The position numbers and the translations under genes were made by a program. The notes beneath the pieces are model-generated. The model was not told the origin of the DNA and did no database searches. It saw nothing but the letters and a program-made list of their open reading frames with translations. A stretch of 19,545 nucleotides of DNA from Fragilaria radians (lineage: Eukaryota; Bacillariophyta; Fragilariophyceae; Fragilariales; Fragilariaceae): the NCBI GenBank assembly GCA_900642245.1, contig CAAAJI010000577.1, forward strand, positions 1 through 19,545, given 5' to 3'. The stretch's first letter is position 1. Every line of letters begins with the position of its first letter. Shown here piece after piece: positions 17,816 through 19,545 of the stretch.

Positions 17816-19545
17816 TTACGAATCGTTTGTAAATTTTTTCATGGGTTCGGGTGGGTTGGCACCATTCAGGGGGGATTGCTTAGCACCGGATATGGGTAAT
17901 GATTTCCCCCAGGGAAACATGGTAACGAATTCTTCAGCAGCCGTGGGGTGGATAGCAAGTGTGGCATCAAAGTCAGCCTTGGTGGCACCCATTTTTAAGG
18001 CAATGGCAAATCCCTGAAGCATCTCATCTGCACCAATACCAACGACATGTAAGCCAACCACCAATTGTTCCGGTCCGGCACAAATCAGTTTCATGGCAGT
18101 TTTAGGTTTATCATCAGGACTAATATTCCAGGGACCATAATACATGTTGGCAAATTTAGAACGATAAATCTGAACAGAATCTTTTCCATATTTGGCAATG
18201 GCTTCACTTTCTGTGAATCCAATAGTCCCCACGGGTGGATGAGAAAAAATGACAGTGGGGACCAAATCGTAGGATACCTTGGCATTTCGAAATTGCTCCG
18301 GCGGTCCGAAGAGACGATCTGCCAATCGTCTACCTGCAGCAATTGCCATGGGTGTCAATTCTCGTTTCCCGCAAACATCTCCTACAGCATAGATACCCTC
18401 CACGTTAGTTTCCGAATATTCGTTGGTAACAATATAACCTCCATCCTCTTTTTGTTGAATGCCCATTGCGGATAAATTCAAGGGTTGTACCATTGGAGCT
18501 CGACCTGTTGCTACAATGACAGTATCAACATTATCAATGATTTCACCATTCTGTAAATGTACTGATTTCAGAGATTGGGATGATGATGACGATGATGACG
18601 TTGTGACAATTTTTTCAATTCCAAGAGTGTTACGATATATGTGTATCCCCTTTCGTATTAATTCTTCCTCCAAGGTTTCGGCAATCATATCGTCAAAGGT
18701 ACGCAAGATACGATGATGTCGTAATACCAGGGAGGTATCCGTCCCCAGGGCTTGCAAGATACCGGCCATCTCCACAGCAATGTATCCCGCGCCAGCAACG
18801 ACAGCCTTGTGGGGTAAGTCTTGCAAGTGAAAGAATCCATCACTCGTAATGACATTATCGGCAATCCCTTCACCTTCCGGTATGAGTGGATAACCACCGG
18901 TGGCAATCAAGATATGGGGGGCTGTGTAAATGGTTTGAGTATTTTGTGCTGTGTTGGTTACAGTAACCTGATGGGGTCCGGTAAGGGTTGCTGTTCCGTT
19001 GATTCGTTGTACACCAGATGTTTGCATATTTTTTCCGTATATATCATTAAGACGTTGAATGTAAGCATCTCGATTGGTTTGTAAGAATTTCCAATCAAAA
19101 TGTATAATTCCAGAATCGTATCCACTAAATCCATAATGTTCCATATCATGCAATGCCTCTGCAATGGATGCTGCATTGACTAGTAGAAACAATGATGACA
19201 TGAGAAATCAAATATAAACATTAAAAAGAATATTGCATGGATGGGAGGGGCTGAAGAAAAGTAAAGAACTTACACATTATTTTCTTTGGGACGCATCCAA
19301 CATTGACACAGGTTCCACCTAATTTAGATTGTTCAATGACACCTACCCGAGCACCATAACTGGCAGCTCTACGAGCAGAAGCAATTCCACCAGATCCTGC
19401 ACCAATGACTAAATAGTCAAAATCATAAGTATTGTTATTACTTTGGTCGGTATCAAGTGTATTAGCGTTTGTTGTTTTCGTAGTCGTTGTAGTAGTCGTT
19501 GTGCTTGTTGTACTAAAATTTCCACGAGACCCTGGTACATTATTA
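17816..19545 (-). CDS. Glutathione reductase (NADPH), 5'-partial, two exons seen
   Basis: This FAD flavoenzyme reduces glutathione disulfide with NADPH. Exon 1 (19274-19545, running off the right edge) and exon 2 (17816-19179) join through a 94-nt intron to read KKIMFNAASIAEA in frame. Domains: a Thr/Asn-rich linker; FAD fold with VIGAGSGGIASARRAA; the redox-active disulfide motif CVNVGC (19293-19310); ILIATGGYP; NADPH fold with VVAGAGYIAVEMAGIL and VIVATGR; FAD contact VEGIYAVGDVCG; and a dimer domain with HPPVGTIGFTE, KTAMKLIC and GADEMLQGFAIALKMGATKADFD, ending at the catalytic His in HPTAAEEFVTM. A Ser-rich loop (SSSSSSSQ, near 18580) is inserted beside the NADPH domain. About 33 residues follow the His motif, a tail as in plant-type enzymes. 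An ATG at 19199-19201 is not the real start, because starting there loses the FAD and disulfide motifs. Compartment targeting cannot be seen. Confidence 0.93.
19180..19273 (-). other. Intron in glutathione reductase, 94 nt, GT-AG
   Basis: On the minus strand the donor reads gtaagt at 19273-19268 and the acceptor is tttctactag, ending at 19180. Splicing joins ATG-T to TC-AAT and restores the family's conserved Met-Phe-Asn-Ala-Ala run just after the disulfide motif. This agreement with the family makes the splice sites secure. Confidence 0.9.

Noticed and set aside
17816..19201. Glutathione reductase starting at the ATG of 19199-19201
   Set aside because: That start would remove the FAD-binding and redox-disulfide motifs, which are encoded in the upstream exon; the ATG lies within the intron.

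Overview
The window looks like AT-rich nuclear DNA of a photosynthetic stramenopile, most likely a diatom. The reasons are: short GT-AG introns (61 and 94 nt); Ty1/copia and Ty3/gypsy pol relics whose wording fits diatom-type elements; and a nuclear gene whose N-terminus reads as a bipartite secondary-plastid presequence (signal peptide, then a Phe at the predicted cleavage point in C-FVMPS). I see no bacterial operon, CRISPR array, tRNA or rRNA. The species call is inference.

The left part, about 575-7750, is a decayed nest of retrotransposons. A copia element (copia-1) lies on the minus strand. From right to left it shows an LTR-like end (about 7680-7752), gag with a zinc knuckle, the protease/pre-integrase region, then the integrase C-terminus, reverse transcriptase, RNase H and a second LTR-like end (about 591-632). 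A gypsy pol relic on the plus strand (about 2548-5250), with a probable 3' LTR (to about 5586), splits it inside the integrase. Both the copia integrase core and the gypsy 5' half (LTR, gag, protease) are missing at the same junction, so one deletion could explain both losses. All reading frames are broken.

The middle part begins with an intact GT61-family glycosyltransferase gene (8307-9446, plus), an isolated host-type gene between transposon relics. It is followed by a second, different copia relic (copia-2, minus, about 9860-10990), a short tandem duplication, and an LTR-like segment near 11809-11894 that resembles the gypsy 3' end.

The right part is gene-rich. It holds a two-exon gene for an unrecognised, probably secreted type I membrane protein (12817-13897), then an HCF173-type protein combining an atypical NAD(P)-binding fold with a CIA30 domain and a predicted plastid presequence (14825-17332, plus). 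Convergent to that, and running off the right edge, is a two-exon glutathione reductase gene (17816-19545, minus). The last two may both act in plastid physiology (photosystem assembly and glutathione redox), but the targeting of the reductase cannot be seen because its 5' end lies outside the window. No novel multigene system is evident. The most unusual items are the nested and deleted retrotransposon structure, the unknown membrane protein, and possible micro-exons at 14337-14483.
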